Counted from the stretch's first letter, positions 23,040 to 32,571 are shown. The stretch is 32,765 nucleotides of DNA from an uncultured Spartobacteria bacterium (GCA_903933715.1 CAIZLD010000020.1:1-32765), one strand, 5' to 3'. Program-made: numbers and translations. Notes: a model not told the origin generated them from the letters alone.

Positions 23040-25199
23040 ATGGCAACCCGATCAACACCCAATCCCCACGGCGCGAAGCGTCCCTCATCCCGAAAACCGA
23101 CGGGAGGCAGCGGCGCACCAGCTCGCGCGCCCCGAGATTCGGGCAAAGAGCCTGCCGCTCCAGCCGAAGCTGCGGCGAAACCGACCCCGCCCCCGGCTCC
23201 CCAGGAAACCGTTTCCCTGATCGATAAACCGAAGCCGGGAGCCCGCCGTCGCGCCGCTTCCGGTCTCAAACCGTTCACCGCGCTGCCGGTGATCTCCAAA
23301 ATTCTCGCTCCCGAACCTCCGCCGCAGCCTGAACCGGAGCCGGTCGAAGAAGAACCCGCAGCCCCGGTGGAAGAAGCTGCGCCTGCACCCGTTGCCGTCG
23401 AAGAACCGAAAAGCGACGAGAAGATCATTCACATCAAGCCGCCGATCATCGTCAAGGAACTGGCCTCCCAGCTCGGGCTGAAGCCGTTCCAGCTCATCTC
23501 CGAGTTGATGGAGATGAACATCTTCGCGGCGATTAATCACACTCTCGAACCGGAAGTCGCCTCCAATCTTTGCAAAAAGCACGGCTTCATTTTCGAAAAA
23601 GAAAAACGCAAGGAAGGCGGCGGTGTCCATAAGCCGGAGCCGGTCGTCGAAGCGCCCAAGCCGCCCCCCGCGCCGCTCAAGGACGAACTCAAAAACCGCG
23701 CCCCGATCGTGACCTTCATGGGGCACGTCGATCACGGCAAGACCTCGCTGATGGATTACATCCGCAAAGCGCGCGTCGCCAAGGGGGAAGCGGGCGGGAT
23801 CACCCAGCACATCGGCGCTTACACCGTTGATTACAACGGCAACGCCATTACTTTCCTCGACACTCCCGGCCATGCCGCCTTTACCGCCATGCGGGCTCGC
23901 GGAGCCAACGTCACCGACATCGTCGTACTCGTCGTTGCCGCCGATGACGGCATCATGCCGCAAACGGTGGAAGCGTTGAACCACGCCAAGGCCGCCAAAG
24001 TGCCGATCATCGTGGCAATCAACAAAATCGACATGCCCTCCGCCAACGTCGACCGGGTCAAAGGCCAGCTCCAGGAGCGCGGACTTACGCCTGAAGACTG
24101 GGGCGGCGAAACGATCGTCTGCCCGGTTTCCGCCATCAAAGGCACCGGCATCGACACCCTTTTGGAAATGATTCTCCTCCAAGCCGAAATGCTGGAGCTC
24201 AAAGCCAGCCCGAGCGTCGATCCGCGCGGGACCGTGATTGAAGCCCGGGTGGAACCGGGCCGCGGCCCGACGGCCACTGTACTCGTGCGCATGGGCACGC
24301 TCAAAGTCGGTCAGCCGTTCATCTGCGGCAACTACTCGGGCAAAGTCAAATCGCTCATCGACGACAAAGGCAAGAACGTCAAATCGGCCGGACCGTCCAC
24401 CCCCGTGCAAGTGCTGGGGCTCTCCGGGCTTCCGTTTGCCGGGGACGAACTGCTGGTGATGGAAGACGAAAAAGCGGCCAAGGCGTTGAGCGAAGAACGG
24501 TTAAGCGAACAGCGTGAAGAGAAACTCGCCGCCCCGCGTGGACGGGCCACTCTCGAAAACCTTTTTGCAAGCCTCGCTGCCGACGCGAAAAAATCGCTGC
24601 GCATCGTTCTCAAAGCCGACGTGCAGGGGTCACTCGAAGCTTTGATCGCCTCGCTCAACCAGATCGAGTCGAAGAAAGTCGATCTGGAAATCATCCACGC
24701 CGCCGTGGGTCCCGTTTCCGAAAGCGACGTGCTCCTGGCCACCGCCTCCAATGCCGTGATCATCGGCTTCGGCGTCAAAGTGGAGAACACCGCCGCCAAC
24801 GCCTCCAAGCGCGAAGGGGTCCAGATCAAACTGTTCTCCATCATCTACGAATTGATCGACCAGATCAAAGAAGCGATGGCCGGATTGCTGGAGCCCGAAC
24901 TGCGCGAAGCCGTTATCGGCCACGCCGAGGTCAAACAAATTTTCGAATTGACCAAGGGAATCGTCGCCGGATGTTCCGTCACCGACGGACGCATCTCGCG
25001 CACCGCCCGGGCCCGTGTCCTGCGCCGCCGCCAATCGGTTTACGACGGCAACATCGCCACGCTACGCCGGTTCCAGGACGACGTAAAAGAAGTCCGCACC
25101 GGCCTCGAATGCGGCATCAAGCTGGGCGACTACACCGAATACGAACCGGGCGACATCATCGAGTGCTACACGCTCGAAAAATTCACCCAAACGCTGTAA
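23040..25199 (+). CDS. infB: Translation initiation factor IF-2
   Basis: IF-2 is the GTPase that brings initiator tRNA to the ribosome. This 719-residue protein has a low-complexity Pro/Ala/Glu-rich N terminus (1-125), an IF2_N domain (about 128-190), and the GTPase domain with G1 GHVDHGKT (228-235), G3 DTPGH (274-278) and G4 NKID (328-331). Beta-barrel and IF2-specific C-terminal domains follow, to about 719. It is shorter than E. coli IF-2 (890) because the N-terminal region is compact. It sits between nusA and rbfA, the usual order. The long open frame on the opposite strand is a GC-driven shadow. Confidence 0.97.
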   Translation: MATRSTPNPHGAKRPSSRKPTGGSGAPARAPRDSGKEPAAPAEAAAKPTPPPAPQETVSLIDKPKPGARRRAASGLKPFTALPVISKILAPEPPPQPEPEPVEEEPAAPVEEAAPAPVAVEEPKSDEKIIHIKPPIIVKELASQLGLKPFQLISELMEMNIFAAINHTLEPEVASNLCKKHGFIFEKEKRKEGGGVHKPEPVVEAPKPPPAPLKDELKNRAPIVTFMGHVDHGKTSLMDYIRKARVAKGEAGGITQHIGAYTVDYNGNAITFLDTPGHAAFTAMRARGANVTDIVVLVVAADDGIMPQTVEALNHAKAAKVPIIVAINKIDMPSANVDRVKGQLQERGLTPEDWGGETIVCPVSAIKGTGIDTLLEMILLQAEMLELKASPSVDPRGTVIEARVEPGRGPTATVLVRMGTLKVGQPFICGNYSGKVKSLIDDKGKNVKSAGPSTPVQVLGLSGLPFAGDELLVMEDEKAAKALSEERLSEQREEKLAAPRGRATLENLFASLAADAKKSLRIVLKADVQGSLEALIASLNQIESKKVDLEIIHAAVGPVSESDVLLATASNAVIIGFGVKVENTAANASKREGVQIKLFSIIYELIDQIKEAMAGLLEPELREAVIGHAEVKQIFELTKGIVAGCSVTDGRISRTARARVLRRRQSVYDGNIATLRRFQDDVKEVRTGLECGIKLGDYTEYEPGDIIECYTLEKFTQTL

Positions 25200-25267
25200 G
25201 CTAAGGGAAGAACCTTTTACCAAGGCAGGGGGCTCGGTTCCATCCGGGCCGCCCGCCATTTTATCCC

Positions 25268-25651
25268 ATGAAGAATCGCCTCGTCCGAGTCAAAGAACTC
25301 ATGAAGCGCGAACTCGGCGACCTGATCGGTCGTGAGTTGACCTTTCCGCAGCTTGTCACCATCCAGGACGTCGACCTGACGCCCGACCTCAAGCACGCCC
25401 ACGTCTACGTGAGCGTCCTGGGCGGGGGCGAGCAAGCCGCCAACGCCGTCCTTTCGACGCTTCACGAGCACCGCAAGGATCTGCAATACAAGCTTTCGCG
25501 CCGCGTCATCATCAAATTCACGCCGCAACTCCATTTCAAACTCGACGTGGCGGTCGAACGCGGCTCCCGGGTCATCGACATCCTGAGTAACCTCGACATC
25601 CCCGAAGACGAGCCCGGGGAGCACCCTGAAGACCCGGACAAAGAGATATGA
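25268..25651 (+). CDS. rbfA: Ribosome-binding factor A
   Basis: RbfA is a KH-type protein that helps 16S rRNA mature in the 30S subunit. This 127-residue protein starts with the helical segment RLVRVKELMKRELGDLIGREL and contains the family motif DVDLTPDLKHAHVYVSVLG (about 35-53), then LSRRVIIKFTPQLHFKLDVAVERGS. The acidic tail (EDEPGEHPEDPDKEI) is a small extension. It follows infB after 68 bases. Nonamer palindrome copy D begins directly at its stop codon. Confidence 0.93.
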   Translation: MKNRLVRVKELMKRELGDLIGRELTFPQLVTIQDVDLTPDLKHAHVYVSVLGGGEQAANAVLSTLHEHRKDLQYKLSRRVIIKFTPQLHFKLDVAVERGSRVIDILSNLDIPEDEPGEHPEDPDKEI

Positions 25652-25765
25652 TCCGCAGATTTTCGCAGGTTCGGAAAGATTTTGCCGCGGATTGTTTTTC
25701 CGCGCTGAATACTTTTCTGAAAATCTGCGTTCATCTGCGCAATCTGCGGACCCCTCTTTTCCTTT
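25649..25765 (-). repeat. Nonamer palindrome, copy D (diverged)
   Basis: A left arm from 25653 and a right arm at 25733-25749 (ATCTGCGCAATCTGCGG) bracket a longer, diverged centre. It starts within the rbfA stop codon and ends about 17 bases before the ATG of the next gene, so it fills the whole gap. Confidence 0.65.
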
Positions 25766-25781
25766 TCTGCGGAATCCAGCC

Positions 25782-26765
25782 ATGAACAGCAACTGCATCT
25801 TAGCCGAGATCGCCGAGGCGCTTCGGGAGAACCAGACGTTCGTCGTGATGAGCCATCTACGACCCGACGGCGATGCCATCGGCTCCGTGATCGCCCTGGC
25901 GCTCGCTCTCAAGGGAGCAGGCAAGGAAGTCACCGTCTGGAATCACGACGGCCCGATGGAGAAATTGCGATTCCTCCCCGGTTCCGACCTGATCGCCAAG
26001 CCGCCCGCGACGCCGCAGGATTTTGACGTCGCGCTCGTGCTCGATACCTCCACCCAGCCGCGCCTGGGCGATTCGCTCGCCGCCGTCCGCAAGGCCAAGC
26101 TCTGGATCAACCTCGATCATCACATCTCCAATACCGGATTCGGCGACCTCGTCTATATTGACGTACCCGCCCCGGCTACCGGCCAGATCGTTTTTGAACT
26201 GATCCGCGCCGCCGGGTACCCGCTGACCCCGGCCATCGCCGATAACCTCTGGGCCGCGATCGCCACCGACACCGGCTCGTTCCAATATTCCAACACCTCG
26301 GCCCGCACCTTTGAGATCGGTGCGGAACTCATCGCCGCCGGAGTCGATGTCGGCAAAATCTCCGAGCAGTTGTTCCAGACCCATCCGCGCCGCCGGCTCG
26401 AACTGCTCCGGGCCTTGCTCAACACCATGCAGTTCACCTGCGACGGCCGCGCCGCCAGTTTCTCGCTGCCCCTGGCGACTGCCGCGCAAATCGGGGCCGG
26501 TCCCGAAGACACCGAAGGGCTCATCGACACCTTGCGCAGCACCGAAGGGGTGCTCGTGGCCGCCTTTTTTGAAGAACTCGAAGGCGGGCGCGTCCGCGTC
26601 TCCATGCGTTCCAAAGACCCGCGCTACGATGTCTGTAAAATATGCGCGCAGTTCGGCGGCGGCGGACACATCCTTGCCTCCGGAGCCCGGATCAAAGGCG
26701 GTCTGGCCACCGTCGAAGCCCAAGTCTTAAAAGCCATTTCCGATGCAATCCAACAACAACCTTGA
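25782..26765 (+). CDS. nrnA: NrnA-like DHH/DHHA1 phosphoesterase
   Basis: NrnA-type enzymes degrade short oligoribonucleotides (nanoRNA) and often dephosphorylate pAp. This 327-residue protein has the DHH-family metal motifs: HLRPDGDAIGS (about 26-36), VLDTST, NLDHHISN and DTGSFQYSNTS. The C-terminal DHHA1 substrate-binding motif is GGGGHILASGA. The ATG at 25782 is chosen because the conserved domain begins there; the frame is open to 25692, through the repeat. The 3' end overlaps truB by 23 bases, so the two are translationally coupled. The rbfA-nrnA-truB order is common in bacteria. Confidence 0.9.
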   Translation: MNSNCILAEIAEALRENQTFVVMSHLRPDGDAIGSVIALALALKGAGKEVTVWNHDGPMEKLRFLPGSDLIAKPPATPQDFDVALVLDTSTQPRLGDSLAAVRKAKLWINLDHHISNTGFGDLVYIDVPAPATGQIVFELIRAAGYPLTPAIADNLWAAIATDTGSFQYSNTSARTFEIGAELIAAGVDVGKISEQLFQTHPRRRLELLRALLNTMQFTCDGRAASFSLPLATAAQIGAGPEDTEGLIDTLRSTEGVLVAAFFEELEGGRVRVSMRSKDPRYDVCKICAQFGGGGHILASGARIKGGLATVEAQVLKAISDAIQQQP

Positions 26766-27465
26766 CGGCGTTCTTATCGTAGACAAAGCCCCCGGCATGA
26801 CCTCGCACGACGTGGTCGCCATCGTCCGGCGCGCGCTCAACACCAAAAAAGTCGGCCATTGCGGCACGCTTGATCCGCTAGCCACCGGGTTGCTCATTAT
26901 CGTTATCGGGCGTGGCACCAAGATCCAGGATTTGCTCATGAGCGAGGACAAGGAGTACGTCGGCACCCTCAAGCTCGGCGAGACGACCGATTCCCAGGAT
27001 GCCGATGGCCAGCTCGTTGAAACCCGGCCCGTCCCTGAATTGAGCCGGGAGCGCATCGACCAGGCGTTTGCAAAATTTGATGGCGACTTCTACCAGATGC
27101 CGCCGATGGTGTCGGCCATCAAGATGGAAGGCGTCCCGCTCTACAAACTCGCCCGCCAGGGGAAAACCGTCGAGCGCGAGCCGCGTTTCGTCCATATCTT
27201 CGCGCACGAAATCAAAAAAGTTGAACTGCCCGAAATCGAATTCCGGGTCGTGTGCAGCAAAGGCTTTTATGTCCGCACCTACGCCTTCGACATCGGCAAC
27301 GACCTCGGCTGCGGAGCGCATTTGAAAGCCTTGCGCCGCACCAAGTCCGGCAAATTCACACTGGACTGCGCGGTCACCGTCGAGGATTTGAAAACCAAGC
27401 CCGCCGCCGAGATCGCGTCGAAAATCTTGAGCCTCCCCACCGTCTCCCGGATGCGCGGAGCGTAA
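26743..27465 (+). CDS. truB: tRNA pseudouridine-55 synthase
   Basis: TruB makes pseudouridine 55 in the T-loop of tRNAs. This 240-residue protein has the N-terminal DGVLIVDKAPGMTSHDVV segment, the catalytic Asp in KVGHCGTLDPLATGLL (about 36-51), the KEYVGTLKLGETTDSQDADG strand and SKGFYVRTYAFDIG. It lacks the C-terminal PUA domain of E. coli TruB (314 residues), as in many bacteria with a short form. The start ATG lies inside the end of nrnA. A 410-base repeat-filled gap separates it from ribF. Confidence 0.93.
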   Translation: MQSNNNLDGVLIVDKAPGMTSHDVVAIVRRALNTKKVGHCGTLDPLATGLLIIVIGRGTKIQDLLMSEDKEYVGTLKLGETTDSQDADGQLVETRPVPELSRERIDQAFAKFDGDFYQMPPMVSAIKMEGVPLYKLARQGKTVEREPRFVHIFAHEIKKVELPEIEFRVVCSKGFYVRTYAFDIGNDLGCGAHLKALRRTKSGKFTLDCAVTVEDLKTKPAAEIASKILSLPTVSRMRGA

Positions 27466-27875
27466 GGGAACCCAAGGAAATGACTCACGCAAAAACGCAA
27501 AGGCGCAAAGATCAAAAGCCATCGCGCGAACGGTTTTTGGGAATGCCCAGCGCTTGCAGGTTTTTACACGAAGGCACGAAGGCACGAAGGCACGAAGGTG
27601 AAGAATGGGAAAGTGAAACGCCCGCTTTACTTCACACTTCACGCTTGGAAATCCGTTCCAGCTTTTTTTTATTTCTTCTCCAAAAATCCGTTGGTTTTGC
27701 AGCGGAGCGCCGAAACAAACCCGCCCTTTCCGTTCTCCTCTCTTTTCTTCGTGCCTTCGTGCCTTCGTGCCTTCGTGTGAGATTCCTTCAAGGCTGTGCC
27801 TTCAGACCCGCGCCCGGAATTCAATCGGGGCCCGACCCTTTGCGGCTTTGCGTCTTTGCGTGAGAATAAAAAACC
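27466..27875. repeat. Nested inverted arrays of octamers between truB and ribF
   Basis: The gap is almost wholly one symmetrical structure. The outer arms 27484-27510 and 27838-27864 are reverse complements at 25 of 27 positions and consist of octamer-like units (GCGTCTTT type). The inner arms 27566-27598 and 27746-27778 match at 32 of 33 positions and consist of four tandem copies of the octamer GTGCCTTC. The centre (about 27600-27745) shows no gene. The right outer arm ends 11 bases before the ribF ATG. Confidence 0.8.
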
Positions 27876-28805
27876 ATGCGCATCCACCACTCCATCACCG
27901 AGCTTGCCGCCGTCCCCGGACCGGTATTCCTGGCGATCGGGGTTTTTGACGGCGTCCACCTCGGCCACCAGGCCGTGATCGGACGGGCTCTTTCCGATGC
28001 GCGCAAGGCAGGCGGAACCGCCGTGGTCGTCACGTTCAATCCGCATCCAATACGCATGATGCGGCCCGAGCACGCACCGCGGCTCCTCACCTCCACACAG
28101 CACAAAGCGCAACTCGTCGAACGGCTCGGCATCACCGATCTGCTCATTGTCCCATTTACCCCCGAACTCTCAGCCACCTCGCCGGAAAACTTCGTACTCC
28201 AACTGCACGCCGCCTGCCGTCCGTTACGCGAAATCTGTGTCGGCCATACGTGGTCCTTTGGCCGGGACCGGGCCGGGAACCTCGAACTCCTCAAAGCCAT
28301 GGGCGACCGTCTCGGCTTTGATGAAGTCGGCCTCCCGGCGGTGGAAATCGATGGCGAAGTCGTCAGCAGCACCCTCGTGCGGGCCGCCGTGGAAGCGGGC
28401 GATCTGCAAAAAGCGTCCCGGTTGCTGGGGCGCGACTTCACCCTCCTCGGAACCGTGGTTCACGGCGACGGCCTGGGGCGCACCCTCGGCTTCCCCACCG
28501 CCAACCTGAGCGCCCATAACGAGCAATACCCCCCCAACGGCGTCTACGCCGTGGAAGCCTTTCATCAAGGGCGCAAGCTACCGGGCGTCGTCAACATCGG
28601 AGTGCGGCCCACGATCGAAAACGCCAGCGGCGAGCGGGTGCTCGAACTGCACCTCTTCAACTTCGATGCCGATATTTACGGACAGGACGTCGAAGTGGCC
28701 TTCAAGAAATTCCTCCGCCCGGAGCAGAAATTCGCGGGTCTCGATGCGCTCAAAGCGCAGATCGCCCGGGACGTTGCAGAAGCCCGCAACGCGCTGGGGA
28801 TTTAG
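27876..28805 (+). CDS. ribF: Bifunctional riboflavin kinase/FAD synthetase
   Basis: RibF turns riboflavin into FMN and then FAD. This 309-residue protein has the N-terminal nucleotidyltransferase domain (1-180) with AIGVFDGVHLGHQAVI (20-35) and TFNPHP (53-58). The C-terminal kinase domain (about 185-309) has GDGLGRTLGFPTANL, PPNGVYAVE and GVVNIGVRPTI. All usual motifs are present and the length fits the family (about 310). It closes the nusA-to-ribF cluster. No FMN riboswitch is seen before it; the upstream gap is filled with inverted octamer repeats instead. Confidence 0.95.
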   Translation: MRIHHSITELAAVPGPVFLAIGVFDGVHLGHQAVIGRALSDARKAGGTAVVVTFNPHPIRMMRPEHAPRLLTSTQHKAQLVERLGITDLLIVPFTPELSATSPENFVLQLHAACRPLREICVGHTWSFGRDRAGNLELLKAMGDRLGFDEVGLPAVEIDGEVVSSTLVRAAVEAGDLQKASRLLGRDFTLLGTVVHGDGLGRTLGFPTANLSAHNEQYPPNGVYAVEAFHQGRKLPGVVNIGVRPTIENASGERVLELHLFNFDADIYGQDVEVAFKKFLRPEQKFAGLDALKAQIARDVAEARNALGI

Positions 28806-28831
28806 AGCAACGAACCGGCTTTTCAAAAATG

Positions 28832-28880
28832 AATCTGCGGCAATCTGCGCAATCTGCGGTTTACTCTTCTTCTCCCCTGG
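28832..28880 (-). repeat. Nonamer repeat, half copy E
   Basis: Three tandem units of the ATCTGCG type (28832-28859) match the right arm of the other copies, with no left arm. It lies between the convergent ends of ribF and glgC, next to the glgC stop codon (28882). Confidence 0.65.
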
Positions 28881-28881
28881 T

Positions 28882-30186
28882 CTAAATCGTCGTCCCCGAG
28901 GGGATCGTTGTGTTCTTGGGAACAATCACGATGCCGTCGCGGATGTAATAATTGGGCCCGTCAAAATTCTCCGGCTTGCCTTCCGGGGTAATCGTGACGT
29001 TGTCGCCGATGCACGCGTTTTTATCAATGATGGCATGGTCGATCACGCAGTTCTTCCCGATCCCCAGCGGCGTGCCGGTGTGGTCGCGTTGCGCGAGATC
29101 GGCGTCGAAGAAATCGTTGCCCATCAGGATGGAGTGCCGGATCGTGGTGCCGCTGTTGATAAAGGAGCGGACGCCGATCACCGAGCGCTCGATCTGCGCG
29201 TCGGCAAGCACACAGCCGTCGGAAATGACCGCTTGCTTGACCGTCGCCCCCTGGAACTTGCTGGCCGGGAGAAAACGGGCATGCGTGTAAACCGGGCGCG
29301 TCGTGTCGAAGAACGAGAACGGCGGCTTCTCATTGGTCAGCGCAAGGTTCGCATTGAAGAACGAACGGATCGTCCCGATATCTTCCCAGTAACCTTGGAA
29401 AATATAGGCCTGCACCTTCCGGGTCTCGATGGAACGGGGGATGATGTGCTTGCCGAAATCGACCATCTCATTGTCGAGCGCCTCAATGAGCGCCTGCCGG
29501 TTAAAGACGTAAATGCCCATCGACGCCTGGTAAAGCTCCTCATTCGGGTTGTGGCCGAGTTCCTGGAGCAGTTCGCCGGGGATTTTGAGGGTGTCGAGCA
29601 CGTCGGCCTCCTTCGGTTTTTCCACAAACCGGGTGATCCGGCGGCTGGCATCGGTGTGCATGATGCCAAAGTCGGAAGCGGAAGCCCGGTCCACCGGAAG
29701 CGTTGCCAGGCTGATGTCGGCCTTCGTCTGGATGTGCTGGCGCAGGAGGTCGCGGAAATCCATCCGGTAAAGCTGATCGCCACTCAGAATGACATAATAT
29801 TGGTAAGGACGGCTCAGGAAATTTTGCAAATTCTGGCGCACGGCATCGGCCGTCCCCTGATACCAGTGCGAGCCCGAAGGGGTCTGCTGGGCCGCCAGGA
29901 TTTCCACAAAAGAACGGGAGAAACGGTCGAATTTGAATGCGCTTGCGATATGGCGGTGAAGCGATGCGCTGTTGAACTGCGTGAGGACATAAATATGCCG
30001 CAAATCGGAATTGATGCAGTTGGAAATCGGAATATCGACAATCCGGTATTTGCCCCCCAGTGGAACCGCCGGTTTGGACCGGTCCTTGGTCAAGGGGAAA
30101 AGACGGGTGCCCGCCCCGCCCCCCATGATGATGGCGAGGGTGGAATTAGTGACGGCGGAGAAATCGGAGAAGTCGGTGGGATTCAT
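28882..30186 (-). CDS. glgC: Glucose-1-phosphate adenylyltransferase
   Basis: GlgC makes ADP-glucose, the donor for glycogen synthesis. This 434-residue protein has the nucleotide-binding start IMGGGAGTRLFPLTKDRSKP (20-39), then the RIVDIPISNCINSD segment, HWYQGTADAVRQN, and the sugar-phosphate motif FVEKPKE. The C-terminal part is a left-handed beta-helix with hexapeptide-like repeats (VISDGCVLADAQIERSVIGVRS). The arrangement and the C-terminal end (DGIVIVPKNTTIPSGTTI) are closer to cyanobacterial and plant enzymes than to E. coli GlgC, by my reading. It is divergent from glmS, with 78 bp between starts. No other glycogen gene is in the window. Confidence 0.94.
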   Translation of the reverse strand: MNPTDFSDFSAVTNSTLAIIMGGGAGTRLFPLTKDRSKPAVPLGGKYRIVDIPISNCINSDLRHIYVLTQFNSASLHRHIASAFKFDRFSRSFVEILAAQQTPSGSHWYQGTADAVRQNLQNFLSRPYQYYVILSGDQLYRMDFRDLLRQHIQTKADISLATLPVDRASASDFGIMHTDASRRITRFVEKPKEADVLDTLKIPGELLQELGHNPNEELYQASMGIYVFNRQALIEALDNEMVDFGKHIIPRSIETRKVQAYIFQGYWEDIGTIRSFFNANLALTNEKPPFSFFDTTRPVYTHARFLPASKFQGATVKQAVISDGCVLADAQIERSVIGVRSFINSGTTIRHSILMGNDFFDADLAQRDHTGTPLGIGKNCVIDHAIIDKNACIGDNVTITPEGKPENFDGPNYYIRDGIVIVPKNTTIPSGTTI

Positions 30187-30225
30187 GGTTTTTAACCTTG
30201 CGGAGTCCTTTTAAGCGCGATCATG

Positions 30226-30265
30226 TTGCCTTGAGTCGTTGCATTTGTCATTATTGAAAAAATTA
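30226..30265 (+). promoter_or_regulatory. Possible glmS promoter, near-leaderless
   Basis: TTGCCT (30226-30231) and CATTAT (30249-30254) are 17 bp apart. Transcription would start only a few bases before the ATG at 30265. The 78-bp gap is too short for a glmS ribozyme. Confidence 0.3.
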
Positions 30266-32112
30266 TGTGCGGAATTATTGGTTACATTGGCAAATCGGAG
30301 GCGGCGCCGATCCTTCTCGAAGGTCTTCGCCGACTGGAATACCGTGGTTACGATTCCGCCGGGTTGGCGATCCTGAATGGGGAGCTGAGCCTCCGAAAAT
30401 GCAAGGGCCGCATTGCGAACCTCGCCGATCTGATCGCACGCGAACCGGTTTGTGGTTCTATCGGAATTTCACACACCCGCTGGGCCACCCATGGCGGCGT
30501 GACCGACGAGAACGCCCATCCGCATTTTGACCAAAGCGGCAAGCTCGCCATCGTCCACAATGGGGTGATCGAAAATTACCAGACCCTCAAGGACCAGCTT
30601 ATCGCCAAAGGACACTTTTTCAAATCCCAGACCGATACCGAAGTTCTGGCCCACTTGATCGGCATCCATTACGACGCCCTTCCGGGGGAAGCGAGCCGTC
30701 AACGCCTGGTCGAAGCCGTCCGGGGCGCTCTTAAAGAGGTGATCGGCACCTACGGCATCGCCGTCATGCACCAGGCCGTGCCCGGAACCTTGGTTGGGGC
30801 GCGGCGTGGCAGCCCGCTGGTTCTTGGGATTGGCAAGGGGGAGAATTTCCTCGCCAGCGACGTCAGCGCCATTGTCGGCCACACCCGGGAAGCCGTTTAC
30901 CTGCGCGACTACGACATTGTCGCGCTCGACGGGGTCGATTTTGAGATCAGCACCGTCAACGGCGGCACCTCCGGGTTCGAGGTGAGCACCGTTGAGTTTT
31001 CCGAGGACGACGTGAGCAAGGGCGATTACCCGCACTACATGCTCAAGGAAATTTTCGAACAACCCGATTCGATGGCCAACGCCTTCCGCGGGCGGCTCTC
31101 GACGGAAGAATCGACCGCGAAACTCGGAGGCCTCAACATGACGCCCAAGGAACTCCGGGATATCGAGCGCATCGTCCTGACCGGCTGCGGCACCGCCTGC
31201 CACGCCGCCATGGTGGGCGAATACCTTTTGGAACATCTGGCCCACATCCCGACCGAGGTAGAGTTCGCCAGCGAATTCCGCTACCGCAACATGCCGATGA
31301 ACAAAGATACGCTCGTCTTTGCCATCAGCCAGAGCGGTGAAACCGCCGACACGCTCGCCGCCTTGCGCGAAAGCCAGCGCAAAGGCCACCGCACCCTGGC
31401 CATCTGCAACAATGTCGCCAGCACCATCGCCCGCGAGAGCGACGGCGGCGTCTACATGCATGCCGGGCCGGAGATCGGCGTCGCGGCGACCAAATCGTTC
31501 ACCTCGCAAGTTGGCGTGCTGACCCTGCTCGGGCTTTTGCTCGGGCGCATTCATCACTTGTCCACCTCCGAAGGGATTCAAATCATGGAGGAATTGAATG
31601 CCATCCCGGATAAAGTGCGCACGATCCTCAAACAGAGCGATTACATCAAGAGCATCGCCGAGAAATATTCGTATGCCAAAGCGATGATGTTCCTGGGGCG
31701 TCAGTTCAGCTACCCGGTTGCCATGGAAGGGGCGTTGAAAATGAAGGAGATCAGCTATATCCATGCCGAGGGGCACCCCAGCGCCGAGTTGAAGCATGGC
31801 GTCATTGCGTTGATCAGCCCGGAAGTCCCGTCGGTCTTTATTGCGCCGGACGACTCCGTGTTCGACAAGAACGTCTCCAACATCGAGGAAGTCAAAGCCC
31901 GCAAGGGGCCGGTGATCGCCATCGGCACCGAAGGCTCCACCAAGCTCGAAAAAGTGGCCGACGACGTGATCTATATTCCGCCCTGCCCCGATTTCCTGTC
32001 GCCCCTTTTAAGCGTCATCCCGCTCCAGTTGCTCTCGTATCACCTCGCCGTCAAGCTCGGGTGCGACGTGGATAAACCCCGCAACCTGGCCAAGAGCGTC
32101 ACGGTGGAATAG
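30265..32112 (+). CDS. glmS: Glucosamine-6-phosphate synthase
   Basis: GlmS uses glutamine to convert fructose-6-phosphate to glucosamine-6-phosphate, the first step toward UDP-GlcNAc for peptidoglycan and LPS. This 615-residue protein has the N-terminal glutaminase domain with the nucleophile Cys2 (MCGIIGYIG), RRLEYRGYDSAG, HTRWATHG and HNGVIENY. Two SIS isomerase domains follow (about 290-430 and 460-600), with GCGTACHAA, ISQSGETADTL and HAEGHPSAELKHG. It ends DKPRNLAKSVTVE, the usual family C terminus. Length and motifs are typical. A possible near-leaderless promoter lies just upstream. Confidence 0.96.
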   Translation: MCGIIGYIGKSEAAPILLEGLRRLEYRGYDSAGLAILNGELSLRKCKGRIANLADLIAREPVCGSIGISHTRWATHGGVTDENAHPHFDQSGKLAIVHNGVIENYQTLKDQLIAKGHFFKSQTDTEVLAHLIGIHYDALPGEASRQRLVEAVRGALKEVIGTYGIAVMHQAVPGTLVGARRGSPLVLGIGKGENFLASDVSAIVGHTREAVYLRDYDIVALDGVDFEISTVNGGTSGFEVSTVEFSEDDVSKGDYPHYMLKEIFEQPDSMANAFRGRLSTEESTAKLGGLNMTPKELRDIERIVLTGCGTACHAAMVGEYLLEHLAHIPTEVEFASEFRYRNMPMNKDTLVFAISQSGETADTLAALRESQRKGHRTLAICNNVASTIARESDGGVYMHAGPEIGVAATKSFTSQVGVLTLLGLLLGRIHHLSTSEGIQIMEELNAIPDKVRTILKQSDYIKSIAEKYSYAKAMMFLGRQFSYPVAMEGALKMKEISYIHAEGHPSAELKHGVIALISPEVPSVFIAPDDSVFDKNVSNIEEVKARKGPVIAIGTEGSTKLEKVADDVIYIPPCPDFLSPLLSVIPLQLLSYHLAVKLGCDVDKPRNLAKSVTVE

Positions 32113-32249
32113 AACGACTCCAAAAGCCTTGCCAATAGAGTGCGGCGGCACGGCGGTGCTCGCTGTTTTTTGTGCCCCTTACGTTTATCGCCGCTTCTGG
32201 AGTAAGCGGAGCTCTACTGCTTTGGGCAGAATCGGAATTCAGAAAAAGA

Positions 32250-32570
32250 TTAGGAGCTGTTAACGAATCCAGAAAGGAACGCTCTTTCTTTTGAGAGAGC
32301 TTGATTGCATCCAGAGTCCGCGTCCTCAATTGCCTTTCTCCGTGCCTCTGTGCCTCTGTGCCTCTGTGTTAAATACCATCGAGCTTCGAATCTCCCGGCG
32401 CATGGTCTTTTCTCTGCGCGTCTTCTCCCCTCAGCCTAACGGGAAAAGACACCTTTTCTGAATCTCCACACCTCTTTTGCTGCCTTCCTTTGCCTTTTTC
32501 ACACGGAGGCACGGAGTGTTTTGATCCAAGCTCATCTTGGCTTCCTCATTAAAATTCATTAACAGTCCCT
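32250..32570. repeat. Nested inverted structure with octamer arms
   Basis: Inner arms: 32338-32372 has three tandem copies of the octamer GTGCCTCT, and its partner 32499-32520 reads as the reverse complement of a shorter version. Outer arms: GGAGCTGTTAACGAAT (about 32252-32267) resembles the reverse complement of bases around 32547-32570 (GGGACTGTTAATGAAT). The plan is like that of the truB-ribF gap, with different octamers. Confidence 0.55.
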
Positions 32571-32571
32571 A

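Noticed and set aside
21899-24410. Long minus-strand open frames opposite nusA and infB
   Set aside because: They are shadows of well-conserved core genes, with Phe/Asp/Gly-rich translations typical of antisense frames in GC-rich DNA.
27566-27778. CRISPR-like array
   Set aside because: The units are contiguous octamers without spacers, and the two arrays are mirror images.
30187-30264. Possible glmS ribozyme before glmS
   Set aside because: The gap is 78 bp and a likely promoter lies within it, leaving no room for the ribozyme.
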